Part shown: positions 44,903-56,626 of the stretch, in pieces
Numbering within the stretch: position 1 is the first letter of the stretch
Layout of the letters: each line of letters begins with the position of its first letter
Assembly: GCA_963575645.1 (NCBI GenBank)
Contig: OY754467.1
Span: 9,114,001 to 9,178,000 of the forward strand
Reading direction: 5' to 3'
Length of the DNA stretch: 64,000 bases
Source of the DNA: Xanthostigma xanthostigma
Taxonomy: Eukaryota > Arthropoda > Insecta > Raphidioptera > Raphidiidae
Position numbers and translations under genes: made by a program
The notes under the pieces: generated by a model
What the model saw: only the letters and a program-made list of their open reading frames with translations
The model's database searches: none
What the model was told of the DNA's origin: nothing

Positions 44903-45468
44903 TAAAAAAAACGTCTTTTGCGGAATATATTTTTACGAATCGAATAAAGCTATTGTTCATATTTTTTGGAGATTTGGGTCTATTTTTCTCAAGAATCTCA
45001 GTTCTTGACTAAGATTTGTTTCTACTATTTTTTTTACTGACTAATTTTTTCTACTGACTAATTTCTTCTGCTGACTAATTTCAATAATAATATAATGGGT
45101 GTACGAAAACCAGTGCTTGTACCCTACTTGGGCTTATTTAAACATGTAACGATAATAATGTAAGTATACATTAACAAACATGTGTTAATGTTTAAACAAA
45201 ATGGCCACGCTGGAGTCGTTATTGTTGTTATAGAAAATCGTTGTACAAATACCGTACCACTATTTATATAGTGTGTTTATATATATAAATATCAAATGTA
45301 CACATACCGAATGTTCTCGGAATCGTGTGACATTTACTTGCCCGAAACAATACTGCAGAAAATGCATTGGTTAATTATGTATGCCAATTATGCACTGCAT
45401 TCTTTTGACTTCTGCGAAAAATATTGTAAGGTCAACAGGTGTGTTTATTATTTATTGATTTTTAACTT

Positions 45469-46410
45469 CCCGCTCTAAAAAAAAAAAAAAAATTTTTTTT
45501 TTTCAAAAATCGGGAAGTTATTGGTTTCACCCCGATTTTCGAAAATCGAGTTTTCGCCAGATCTCGACGTTTTGAGGTCCTAGGAAACTATTGAAACTAT
45601 TTTGGCGATGATGTCCGTAGGGCTGTATGTATGTGTGTGTGTGTGTGTATGTATGTATGTAAACCTTTTATATCTTTTGAACGGAGTGTCCGACTGAAAC
45701 GCGGTTTGCGGCATCTGACGTGATCTTGGTGAACTTAGACTTCCTGAAAATTTGAAACGATTCGGCCCAAAAAATGTTGAGAAATCTTAAAAAAACCAGT
45801 TTCAAAAATTTTTAAAAATTTGTTTTTGTAAAAAATTTTCTAAACTACTAAACCGATTAATTCCAAACACTAATCAGCTCTTCTCCTTAACAATTTCCGC
45901 AAACCGCATCAAAATCGGTTCATTTGTTCACGAGATACCGTGAACGAAAAAATCGCAAAAAAGTGTTTTTTTAAAATGACTCTTAAAATTGTTATCAGAT
46001 TGATTTTTTTGTAATAATTTACTTTCTTAGGTTAAAAAAACTGCGTCGATTGCAGCAAACCGCACAAAATCGGCTCATTTGTTCACGAGGTATCGTGAAC
46101 GAAAAATTTGTAAAAAAGTGTTTTTTTTAAATTGCTCGTAAAATTCCTATGAGATCGATTTTTCTGTATTAAATTACTTTTTTAGGTTAAAAAATTGCGT
46201 CGACTGCCGCAAATCGCATCAAAATCGGTTCATTTGTTCATGAGATATCGTGAACGAAAATTTCGTAACAAAGTGTTTTTTTTTGAGCTCGAAGAGCTAA
46301 AAAATAAACTTCTTGCTATATTTTATATATTTTTGAGCGTTTTGAACTCGTAAATAGCGGGAAGTTACAGGGATGGCCTGCAGGGTCAAACTTCTTTTCA
46401 AATTTTTTTT
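45469..46410 (-). mobile_element. element E2, copy 3 (most complete)
   Basis: From TTTTTAACTTCCCGCT through the GT-rich microsatellite (~45629-45660) and three units carrying GAACGAAAA and TTTGTTCACGA, to AGCGGGAAGTTA and the outer tail CTGCAGGGTCAAACTTC. It is inverted relative to copies 1 and 2, and it lies between the two inverted U2 copies. Confidence 0.68.
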
Positions 46411-46875
46411 AATTTATTGGTAAGAGTATTTTTGTGAAGGATCCCGCACAAACCTTATGGGATTTGGTTCTGGGTTAAATTGATCGAAAATTGTTTTATT
46501 TTATAGTTTAAAGGTTACTAATAAAAGTGTCCATAGACGCATAGCCTAAAAATCCATTGATATATCCCTTGAATTCACAATCTTAAAAAATCCTAAGTTC
46601 TAGAAATATGTTTTCGAGTGCGCTGACATTATTATTTTATACAGGGTGACACCTTTCAACATTACCTAGTTTTCGACTATTTTTCTATTTCCAAAAAGAA
46701 GCACAAAAGTTGAACAATGAACATGTTTGTGAATTCCGTGAGAATGAGATGGAATACAAAAGAGACAAACATATATATGTGTAGGATTTAACGTGCGAAA
46801 GAATGAGATGGAATACATTACACAGCGTATCTAAGGAGTAAACTCAAGTCGTGCGTCGGAACTGATACACACACA

Positions 46876-47441
46876 GTTTTTGACGTGATAACGTCTTATA
46901 AATTGATGAATCACCAATCTTATAAATTGATAAAACACCGGCTGCATGCACGAAAAAGTGTAACGTTCCTAACGTTCCGCCTGACCCTGTGCGTGCTTTT
47001 ATCGAAAACGGCCCTAACGATTTGGAGGGATTTTGGGGGGCAAAAAATCGTTTTAGCTAGGTCTCATCTCTCGAAAAAATCGTTTTCATACAAATTTTAT
47101 CATTATAAAAATCAATTTTTTGACGTATGAAAATACTTAAATATTGTAAGTAGGTTTTGGAATTTTATATAAACAATGAAACAATTGTTTTCAAAATATT
47201 ATGACAGTTAATCTTTGAGACTTAAAATAAATACGAAAGAAAGAAAGTTAAAAAAAACAATTATATTATAGGTGGTGAGTAATTTTAATAAATAAAATTA
47301 ACCTAAATTTGAAGCAAAAGATGCAATATCATAGATTCGAATTATTATAATTATTATATAAATTTAGGTTATGTATTACGGAATACGTTATCACGTAAAA
47401 CTATCGTCCGTAAACCGACTTTACAGACAACCAATTTTATT
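46876..47441 (-). repeat. unclassified family U2, full copy B
   Basis: The reverse complement of 44320-44902, including the shared GGCCCTAACGATTTGG and AACAATGAAACAATTG stretches. With copy A it makes a ~0.57-kb inverted pair separated by about 2 kb. Confidence 0.65.
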
Positions 47442-47860
47442 TTTTAATAATTCCTCAGTTTATTATGACGAATGTACGCAATCACTTTTTTTTGGTATGC
47501 GTTCAACAAGGTACTTGACTTCACGACAAGTGACACATCTCGAGTGTGGTGTTTTATTTGAGAAGCGACAGAGTTGACAAAATATTTCAACTCCGTTGTC
47601 ATCTGTTTAGGACTGTTGAATATTCTATTAAAGCCGTTGTTGGGTACCTTCTATTTGTTTAAACAAAACAGCACTACAAGAGTTCTGTGTATACTTACAT
47701 TATTGTTTTTTAAGACCTGTTTTTCAATTAATGTTGAATTATTATTATCAATGAATGGTTCTTCTACAATCAGGTTTTTAAGTCGTCGAATTTAAAACAT
47801 ATTAGAAAAGATCTTTTTATAGTAAGTATAATTATTATTAATGTTCCAGCTCCCAATCCC

Positions 47861-48105
47861 ATACTGCCGTAAAAAGGCAAAAGGCACTAAGTGACCAACT
47901 TATATGAATTTGAGAAAATCAAGATTTACTAAAAATGTATTGACCGTCCAGAATTTTAGATTATGGAAACCAAAACATGGGGGAAACATTTTTTAAAGAC
48001 AATAAAATTATTGTGGCAGTACTTACTGCTGTCGTTGGTTTCAGTATGAACTCATTTTTCAACAAATGTCCCTTACTGCCCTTTGCCTTTTTAGGGCAGC
48101 ATAGT
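47861..48105. mobile_element. small TIR MITE
   Basis: ATACTGCCGTAAAAAGGCAA on the left and TTGCCTTTTTAGGGCAGCAT on the right are inverted with few differences. About 245 bp; TSD not resolved. Confidence 0.55.
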
Positions 48106-48152
48106 ACAACAGTCTACTGGACTACACTATACCAAACTATACATATTTATTA

Positions 48153-48425
48153 CTAGCGGTCCCGCCCGGTTTCACCCGGCTGCAAAAGAACGAATGGGGG
48201 AGGGACATGAGTACGCACATTCATCGTAGTTTACCGAGATGAATGTTGTGTCCAAATTTCATGATGATCGGAGCTATCGTTCAAAAGTTTTTGTCGGACA
48301 GACAATATTTGAGTTACACTTTGCAACATTTTTCATTAATGCTCCGCTCCTATTGGTCGTAGCGTGATATTATATAGCCTATAGCCTTCCTCGATAAATG
48401 GGCTATCTAACAAAAAATTTTTTTT
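48153..48425 (-). mobile_element. Helitron, family Hb, 5' end missing
   Basis: The minus-strand 3' end is GGGTGAAACCGGGCG...CTAG|T. The match runs through TCCTATTGGTCGTAGCG and GGGCTATCTAACAAAAAA and then stops. There is no tRNA-like insert. Confidence 0.7.
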
Positions 48426-48518
48426 TTCATATAGGCATTCGGATGGTGGACTCTCTGCCTAGAACTTACCTACACTATAGAAGTTTCACTTCTACCAGTT
48501 TCTTTAGCGTGGAACTAA

Positions 48519-48933
48519 AGGCCGCTGTACACGAGACTAGAAACGCTGCTAGATTTTTGCTATATTTGCCTACTAGTTTTCTAGCGCTGGTTTTCTTGAT
48601 TGCTCGCTTCACACAAGACTATTTTTCAAGCTTGTTTTGTGGGTAGATCTGGTGCGCGCGGTGACAGTTCGAATATAAACACAGAGCAAAATGTCTCTGT
48701 TGTCTGACTCCGAGACTTCATGTCGGTTTGTGAGCGTGCCCACGTGACAAGATACTGCTTCCTGATTGGTTCTTGCTTATACCTAGCAACAAATCTATAG
48801 CAGGGAAAATAGCCACTGTTCTAATTTTAAAACCTATCTTTTGAGCTAGCAGTGACGTCATTTCCAGCTTCGTACCCAGCCTACCGGCTAGCAGAACTCC
48901 TTGCAGCGTTTCTAGCCTCGTGTGCAGCGGCCT
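48519..48933. mobile_element. PIF/Harbinger-type MITE
   Basis: The inverted ends AGGCCGCTGTACACGAGACT and GCCTCGTGTGCAGCGGCCT (about 32 bp in all, continuing through GAAACGCTGC) are bounded by TAA at 48516-48518 and 48934-48936. Non-coding, 415 bp. Confidence 0.75.
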
Positions 48934-49354
48934 TAATTCGCGCAAACAGTTGAACGTGCGATTAACCGAAAACAAGTATAAAACGCTCTCTTTGAATAGA
49001 ACGGCACGTACACAGCACCTCATGTATGTAAAAAAAAACGCTGTATTTTGTAGAGGTACATATTTGCGTTCGAGCATCATCATTTTCCTGGAAGTGTTTA
49101 AACATCTCTAGATTACTCATTCAGCGTTCCGTATAACTGACATGTGATCTGACAAATTTCACCTGGAGCTATGTGCAGCAACCATTATTTTCTCGAAAAA
49201 TCTAGGTATATACCTAAATTATATATATTATTGAATATTATCTAGTATAGTCTATAGATATAGTAAAATGGAAAAGTTGTAGACAATAATTAAAGCTAAG
49301 GACATTGATCTTCAGTGAAGGGCCGTTCATTTGTTTTTAAATATTTGTAACTTC

Positions 49355-50629
49355 TAGTGATGTGCCGGATATCCGTATCCGCGGATATCCGAGGGAGAAG
49401 AAAGATCCGTATCCGTATCCGTTAGTTTTTGGCGGATCTTTTACGGATCTTTTACCTTATTAATTTTCAATTCATAGATGAAATTTTATATACCTATACA
49501 GGGTGTCCCATTAAGAATGGGATATAGAACAACCGCAGATTCTCCAATTCAAAATAAAACGATTAAGCGAAATATTATGCTTAGATAAAATGTTACTCGT
49601 TTCCGAAGTTGAAAAAATTATTAATTTCCATAATTTTTTTAATACCCCGTATAATTTTACTCAAATCGGCACACTTGTTAAATATCATAAAATGCACCTA
49701 ACAATTAAAAAATTAGTTCAGTACGCTCTACCAGTGGCGTACGGTAGGAGTAAGTAATGCTTGTACCCCTTTTAAATGTTACGCCGCTGTCTAAATTTTA
49801 ATTTTGACTTAATTTTAGTTTTTTTGATATTTTTAAGTCAATAATGTACACTTGTTAGTGTGTTGTAAAGTCATTGGTTTTCGAGATATTCGCAGTTTTT
49901 TAAGACAAAATTGTAAAAATGAATATTATTAATAATAATACAAATAAAAAGTACATGTCTATCTATCTTTAACTGCGAATATCTCGAAAACCAATGAATT
50001 TACAACAAACTAACAAGTGTACATTATTGACTTAAAAAATATCAAAAAAATTAAAATTATCGTCAAAATTAAAATTTAGACAGCGGCGTAACATTTAGAA
50101 GGGGTACAAGCATTACTTACTCCTGCCGTACGCCACTGGTAGAGCGAGTAACATTTTATCTAAGCTTAATCGTTTTATTTTGAATTGGAGAATCTGCGGT
50201 TGTTCTATGTCCCATTCTTCATGGGACACCCTGTATAGGTGATTAGGTAATAATGAAAACCTGTAAATTCCATTCAAATTATTAATTTTTTAAAATCGTA
50301 TTTGGCACCTTTATATAGCAAACATTTATCGTATTGAGTACCATACCATAGTACACTACTTAAAGGTACTAAAAAACTATCTTTATAATGAGATATTGCA
50401 CATCGATCTTTGGAAAGAGACAATCTGTTATGAGAGTTAACTTTTAAAGAGGTCAATAACTTTTTCCCATAACAGATAGTCTCTTTCCAAAGGTCGATGT
50501 GCAATATTTACCGCCGCTTACTCTAAGAAAGTTAAGATCCGTATCCGTATCCGCGTATCTTCAAACCAAATATCCGTATTCAGATCGGTATCCGCGGATA
50601 TACATTTTTAACGATCCGGCACATCACTA
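49355..50629. mobile_element. hAT element with exact 8-bp TSD
   Basis: The flanks 49347-49354 and 50630-50637 are both GTAACTTC. The ends TAGTGATGTGCCGGAT and ATCCGGCACATCACTA are inverted. TATCCGTATCCGCGGATA-like motifs fill both subterminal regions. A fold-back element occupies 49499-50233. Confidence 0.85.
49499..50233. mobile_element. fold-back element nested in hAT
   Basis: It is bounded by TA, with ends CAGGGTGTCCCAT and ATGGGACACCCTG. Most of it is one large palindrome: the left arm through ~49890 matches the right arm from ~49966, except for a ~120-bp block (49611-49731) present only on the left. The termini suggest a Tc1/mariner-like source. Confidence 0.75.
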
Positions 50630-50637
50630 GTAACTTC

Positions 50638-50981
50638 CCAGCAGGTATAATACGCGCCACGAATCTAAAAGACTCGGAAGTTAGATGCGAATGCGGACTC
50701 GTGCTTGTACAGTCTGTTGAAAAACTACAAACTCGCAGCTCAACAAAACTAAAATAGCAATAACAACTTGACAATAGCGTACTCGACTGTACTTTAAAGC
50801 AGGAAAGCGACAAGTGACAAAGGCAACGAGCGATCACGGCCAATTACCGACGAGCGCACGTTCCGTGCAGGTAGCTGGGAGGTGGTGGGAGTATCAACGG
50901 CTCTAAAATGTGCTTTTGCGACGCTGTTTGTGACTTACTTCCGAACCTCTTAGATCCGTGGCGCGTATTATACATTGGGAA
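50638..50981. mobile_element. MITE with TATAATACGCGCCACG ends
   Basis: TATAATACGCGCCACGAATC near 50649 is inverted against GATCCGTGGCGCGTATTATA near 50954, and the arms continue through TCGGAAGT. The hAT elements at 49355 and 50983 are inserted at its two edges, so its true TSD is hard to read. Confidence 0.55.
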
Positions 50982-50982
50982 G

Positions 50983-51345
50983 TACTGTCTGACCGCCGAA
51001 GGTCGATTTCTGGCCGAAGCCGATTAATCGGCTATCGTCACAAACTTCGACTGAAGCCGAAGACTTTAAAAACCCTCTAAGAACTTCAGATTAAATTGAC
51101 TACAACTGCAAGAAGAGCTACAATTAATGATAAGAATGATTTCAAAACTTTTAAATTGACTATATAATATGAAAAGGTAATTTTAATCATCGCCACGTCC
51201 ATCGCGGTCTCGTTTATTCGTAACAGTTCGTTCAATTTCGGCGCTTGTTAGAAACATTCGGCTTCGGCGAAAACTGACCCATTTTGGCCGAAGCAGAAGA
51301 TATTTTTTTCCGAAGGTGGCCGAAGCCGAAACTTAGGTCGGACAC
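50983..51345. mobile_element. hAT MITE, 7 of 8 TSD bases match
   Basis: The flanks TTGGGAAG and TTGGGAAC are near-identical. The ends TACTGTCTGACC and, reversed, GTGTCCGACC are weakly inverted. GGCCGAAGCCGA-type motifs recur in both halves. Confidence 0.58.
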
Positions 51346-51810
51346 TTGGGAACCTGTTGTGATTGGTTCGAAAATCGAAATTAAAATTTTTCATGTTTCA
51401 AGCTTATACTATACATTGTTATTAAACTATTTTTGTAAAGATCTCTCTCTCTCTTTTTTTATCTGGCCTTTATAAAGGAGGTTCCTTCATTTTTTTTTAA
51501 TTTCTATTAAGTCTGCTTTAATATGGAAAGATGACTTTGAGCGACCTTGAGGTGAGACTACACTCTGTTGGCTGTCATTTTTGTACAGTATTGTACGATA
51601 GAGCACTTCCAATGCATCACGATTATATATTAAATCTAGCCCAAAAGCAACACCGCGTATGTCGAATTTGTAGTGCAGCACATAAAATAACCTTTTAAGT
51701 GCGCGACACTAGTGCCGCCTAGTGAAGAGTTTTGTGCCGCTCAGTGATTCTGCTCGCGCTATCGTGGTCTAACCACAGCACTCTCTAATCGGGCAACTTC
51801 GCTTATTGGT

Positions 51811-52193
51811 ATATATCTATTAATTAACTATATGAATCATTGCCTATTTACTCAATGTGCGGTGAGTGAACGCAACAAAGCGTATCGAAAATATATCTGC
51901 GTATCTTTCTTCGATGTAATTCCCTGATTTCTCCGATGATAGGATTGGTTGATGTACTTGCATTCAATCTGAATAAAGTATCTCTGTTTCAAAAACTTTG
52001 TCTTTTTCTATGACGTTAACATGGGCGTACCCAGTTTTTTGGCCCAGGAGGGGGCAAATTAGAAATTTCTTAAGCCGGGTCTCCCGTGCTTATTTTGGCC
52101 TCCTGGAGACGCCAGTGCTTACGGCGTAAAAAAAGACAGACGTAATAGTACGATTGCGATTTTATTCCTATGCTCAGTATAGAATAAAAGTAC
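51811..52193 (+). repeat. unclassified family U1, copy 1
   Basis: It shares TATATGAATCATTGCCTATT, AAAGCGTATCGAAAATATAT, GGATTGGTTGATGTACTTGC and ATTCCTATGCTCAGTATAGA with the copies at 58979 and, inverted, 60652. It ends where the Tc1-type element T1 copy 2 begins. Confidence 0.6.
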
Positions 52194-52196
52194 CTA

Positions 52197-52717
52197 CTGT
52201 GCGATCGGCGAAAGAAGACCGGTGGGGAAAGGGCAAGAAGTCGTTGATGTGTTCCCAAATTATCGGAATTCATAGGCGGCGCATAGCAAGGCATGCAAAC
52301 AATGTATACCTTTAAATTTTAAGGCATTATTTTGAGCCTCTAACTCGCACATTTTAATTACATTCGCTATGAGCTCCCTAGCGCCACTTCTAACTGTTTT
52401 TCCCTTTTTACTTTCCATTTTGATGATATTCAGACAACACCCCTCAACTTAGTTCGTGAACGCACACCTATGTACTGTCTGGTGTATGATTTTTTTGTAC
52501 TGTTAGCAAGTGTCGCTGTGTAGTCGTACAGCTATGGCAATAGTACAATTATCGCGATACGACAATTGCGACACGTTTGGTCGAATGGACTCCCTTATTG
52601 CATAGAAGCGGTTCCAGAATCATTACCTTTTACTAATATAAAATACATGTGCGCTCTTCTGCAATAAGGTCATAGGACTACATTCCATAGACCGGTCTTC
52701 TTTTAAAAATCCAACAG
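52197..52717 (-). mobile_element. Tc1/mariner-type element T1, copy 2
   Basis: Bounded by TA, 521 bp, the inverted counterpart of 11827-12347. The length is identical and only scattered substitutions were seen. Confidence 0.75.
52260..52418 (-). CDS. short ORF, second copy of the T1 reading frame
   Basis: 52 residues in the same frame and with the same start and stop as 12126-12284. I saw about five amino-acid changes (for example Asn5 to Lys and Val16 to Leu). It contains SGARELIANVIKMCELEA. The frame is preserved despite the substitutions, but two copies alone cannot separate selection from a shared recent origin. Confidence 0.42.
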   Translation of the reverse strand: MESKKGKTVRSGARELIANVIKMCELEAQNNALKFKGIHCLHALLCAAYEFR

Positions 52718-53101
52718 TATATGCTTATTGGACACCGGCAAGCAAAACAAAACCCGAATTACCGCGACCCAACAGTGAAATAATTGACATAAACTGTTTT
52801 TCCTTTTGGGTACAGATATAAAAGCTAACATTAAAGTTATTATAGATCATTAACTTTTCTACTTCTTCTTCTTCTTCGTATAGCACCGAGCATCTTCAAA
52901 AATATGCATACTCAATATGGCGGTTACCTTTTATAAATAGAAGAATCTGATGTATGATTTATAATGTATTTTTGAATACAGGCGATTATTATCAAAAGAT
53001 TTCAAGAAGCATGTTAATATAATATTCTTTTAAAGTTGTGTTTTTCAAACTCAGAAAGGGGTCATCAGCACTGAAGAATATTTGATTTAAATTAGTAGAA
53101 G

Positions 53102-53340
53102 TTTTGTTCCAAAATATGTATTGAAGGAGATTTATTTGGTTGAGGAACATTAGAAAAATAAGCTTTACCAAAGTATCATGTATACTACAATAATTTGCAC
53201 AATTTACCATCTCAACTTGCATTGAGGCCCTGAGGATGAAAATATAATTTTCGAAACGTTGACCACAAGCGATTCTAATTGGTAAAGCTTATTTTTCTAA
53301 TGTTCCTCAACCAATTAAATCACCTTCAATTTGATTTAAA
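53102..53340. repeat. inverted repeat with ~60-bp arms
   Basis: GGTAAAGCTTATTTTTCTAA and GTTCCTCAACCAA at 53280-53313 face their complements at 53136-53169. The spacer holds CCTGAGGATGA...TCGAAACGTT at 53229-53261. No TSD. Confidence 0.55.
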
Positions 53341-53408
53341 CTATATTCTTTTTCAAACTCCAAATAAAAAATGTATGTGCAGAATTAAAACCACACAGTG
53401 GACGTTAA

Positions 53409-53446
53409 ACTCTCTCTCTCTCTCTCTCTCTCTCCCTCTCTCTCAC
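53409..53446 (+). repeat. (CT)n microsatellite
   Basis: An almost pure CT run with single interruptions. Confidence 0.85.
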
Positions 53447-53808
53447 GGATGGCACTTTCGCGTCTTCAATCTCCCGGAGATAAATTTGGTATACAAGAAA
53501 GCGAGTTAATAAAAACGTGGTAGAATAGTCGGACTCAACTATTTGAAACTGATTTTATGTCCCTACTTCCCACGGGAACTGTCTCCTCCTGCACTGCTCA
53601 GCCAATGGAACGTTTGACCTTAAATTAATAAAGATCATATATATTAATACGTTAAGGTTAAAGATGTTTGCCTCCCTTTTTAGAAAAAACCACACAATTT
53701 CTCCACATAAATTATATATCATTTTACAAATAATTGCTTGCTCTACTGACATCGACAACTAAAAAATTTATTATTGCTTTCGTTTTTGTAAAATAATTAA
53801 TTAACAGC

Positions 53809-54000
53809 AACGCTGAACAACGTCTGCCATCTGACGGCTATAATTTTGAAACAACGTCAACGCTTCGATCTGTCGTCTGACCTTCATATTGTAAATACTG
53901 CATACTGCCATCTGACGGGCAACGCTGAACAACGTCTATATGACAATTTTAGTAAAATATTTCTTCGATCTGTCATCTGAGCTTCATATTGTAATACAAC
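53809..54000 (+). repeat. tandem duplication, 112-bp period
   Basis: AACGCTGAACAACGTCT starts both units (53809 and 53921). Each ends with CTTCGATCTGTC and CTTCATATTGTAA. The second unit is shorter by a deletion. Confidence 0.6.
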
Positions 54001-54680
54001 AAAAAGAAGAACGTTATAAGCAGTGTGCAAAATTAGAAACGAATTGAATACCTGCAATCATATTTAAAAAATAATTTTGTAAAGTGATAATTATTATACT
54101 TATTTAGTGCGAATAATTCGCACAGGTCACACTAGTTCCTTCTAATTGGTCTATGACTGCCACGAGGTGAGGATAAAGGAGAAGTTGAGCAGTTCCATTG
54201 TACATCGTGTCTTGAGGTTTCGGAGCCATAACTATATAGGGTCTGGCAACCGAAGCCCGTCAGGGACGCAATGATTCAATGCGATTATATGATTGGTTTA
54301 TTTGAATACATGAACTGACAAAATTTTAAGGGCGCGAAATCAGTTTCTTGCCGATGAATCCTATATAGCTACGGTACAGTTTCGGAACAGCCTGTACGTA
54401 CAGCCATTCGTTCCGATGTCCATTACACATGGAATGTAAGAAGTTCAAACTTACAATAACGTGTGTTCGTGTGTGTGTGTTCGTGTACGTGTTCATGTTA
54501 ATTACTGGTAACTGGCGGAGTATACGATCTAAACAGGCCGTGAGCGCGAGTGACCATCATGGCCGCTGTGACGTCACACGCGCGTCTCACACAGCCAACT
54601 CGCTTCGGTAAACAGTAAACCGATCATCGGACGCACGTCATCCGCGCTCGAAGATCGTCTCCCGTCAAATGTCAGCGTTA

Positions 54681-54808
54681 GGGGCCATTGAAGTGTTACG
54701 TAAGCAGAATTGTATTAATATTTGCCCCCCTTGTCAGCAAAAGTAAGCAAAATAAGCTAAGCGAACCCCCGCTCTCCTTTGGTTCTTACGTAATACTTGA
54801 ATGGCCCT
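54681..54808. mobile_element. small PIF/Harbinger-type MITE
   Basis: GGGGCCATTGAAGTGTTACG and CGTAATACTTGAATGGCCCT are inverted and bounded by TTA on both sides. 128 bp, non-coding. Confidence 0.68.
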
Positions 54809-54950
54809 TTATCCGGGGGGCTGGTGACGATAAATCTTTCAGAGAAGTCAATCAGCTCTTTCTGGGACATCCTCTCCAAAGATTATCGGTTCTAGATTTG
54901 AGTAGTTTCAGGCATGTTGGCTTCAGGATAGACGCAGAATCGTTGAGCAT

Positions 54951-55310
54951 CTATAATCGTTCCGGGAATCATGCCTCCTGTCAGATATTTCCTATCTTTC
55001 CTTAGAACACAACCTGCGACATAGGTATAATCCGATTTCATCACAAGATCTGTCGCCATTCGTCAAAGACCACAGTGTATGGAGTATTCCTTCGTTCCCT
55101 AATTGCTGTATCGAGCGCCCTGACATCTATAATCTATCTATCGTTCCGGGAATCATGCCTCCTGTCAGAGATGTTCCCTATCTTTCCTTAGGACACATCC
55201 TGCGACATATAACCCGATTTTATCACAAGATCTGTCGCCATTCGTCAACGAACACAGTATATGGGAGTATTCGTTCGTTCCCTAATTGCTATATCGAGCG
55301 CCCTGACATA
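54951..55310 (+). repeat. tandem duplication, 184-bp period
   Basis: CGTTCCGGGAATCATGCCTC occurs at 54958 and 55142, and both units end CGAGCGCCCTGACAT. The units differ by several substitutions and small indels. No open frame spans both. Confidence 0.7.
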
Positions 55311-55540
55311 TTGGGGTAGGTTCGGCGTCTTGCTCTGCGAAGCATGTTCCTGTCCTTTTTTAGATTTTAAGGACTGTGGAACGAGATCGATCCACTTTCT
55401 TTCCCCGAACGCCAAGGTGCCATAGAGAAACAGCGGAACGGGATTGTTCCTCGGCGCATGTTTCAAGGAAACGTGATCCCGTCAACAAAGGAAATGCTCC
55501 ACGTTCGTTCCGTCTAGTTGATTGTGAATTTAGTTGTAAA

Positions 55541-55573
55541 ATGGCAAAAATCGGCGTCAGTGCAGGGCGCAGA
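55541..55573 (+). CDS. very weak candidate first exon
   Basis: ATGGCAAAAATCGGCGTCAG has a good start context (GTAAAATGG) and is followed 33 bases on by a GTAAGTG donor-like site. Eleven codons are too few to identify anything, and no later exon was found. Confidence 0.12.
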
Positions 55574-55954
55574 GTAAGTGAAGATTATTATTATTGAACA
55601 TGCATTGAGATCTCGGCGAGTCCGTGATGTCCATTTTATATGTGGAGAAAGAGTGAATTCGAGAGAGGTGGTCGCGATGAGAAAGAGACGAAAAGACTAA
55701 ACAAACTACTATTCTTGGAATGCGACTTGTTGAGAACAAGTTTTTTTTACCTGTGCGTTTGTGTGTGTATATGCCGTCTACCTAAGCTACTTTGTACGGT
55801 GAGACGCATGATGGATGGATCCAATAAGGATCATTTGTGCCGGGTAATCCCGAAACCAAGCCATTCCGCTCAGTGGCGTAACTACTGTAGGAATTTTAAA
55901 AGAAGACTGATCTATGGACTGTACTATGACCTTAGCTGTGTGCTGTGTAATGCC

Positions 55955-56451
55955 GGCACTTTACATGGCTATTTGTATTTGGCATATTTGGCAAACAATT
56001 ACCAAGTGTGGACAGTCTATTTGACAAAGCGTTGGCCTTATTTGCCTATTTGACAAATAAGGCCAATACCAAATACGCGTTACCGTGCGCTTGTCGGTTT
56101 TTCGAGGCACATCAAAGGAGTCAAATAGGCAAATAAACCGTCCACACAATGGCCACATTCAGAAGCGCACGCGCCGTGAATCTGTACGGACGAGCAGTAT
56201 TTTTGTGTCTGTGCTGTGAGCGAGAACTGGAACAATTACTATTGAAAATGAATTGGGACAATAAGACAGTGCTAAAATTCCTGGATTTTTGAACCTTGCG
56301 TTCTGCTGCCAAATGTTTGTCTGTTTGTTATTTGACTGTCATGTGTGGATGGTCGTATTTGCGTCTGTTTGCATGTTTGCCTTGAACGTCATATATTTTG
56401 CCAAATACAACAAACACCCAATAGCGAACACAAATAGCCATGTGAAGTGCC
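55955..56451. mobile_element. putative MITE
   Basis: GGCACTTTACATGGCTATTT on the left is inverted against AAATAGCCATGTGAAGTGCC on the right. The body has repeated TATTTGGCAAA-like units and a 13-bp hairpin (TTGGCCTTATTTG and its complement). TSD not found. Confidence 0.5.
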
Positions 56452-56626
56452 ACCATTATACGTTCACCGCGTGCGTATACGGCTATACGCACTTTGTGTT
56501 AGTTACAGGGTGACATTTTTTTTAATACGACAGGGCAAAATTTAGTTTCAGAGTGAAATTTAGTTACAGGGCGTAATTCAGAAATTCAGAACATCTGCAA
56601 GTCCTACGACGACTATTTTTTTTAGA

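Noticed and set aside
55541-55573. Resemblance of MAKIG to the start of glyceraldehyde-3-phosphate dehydrogenase
   Set aside because: The match is four or five residues only and the next residues do not follow the family.
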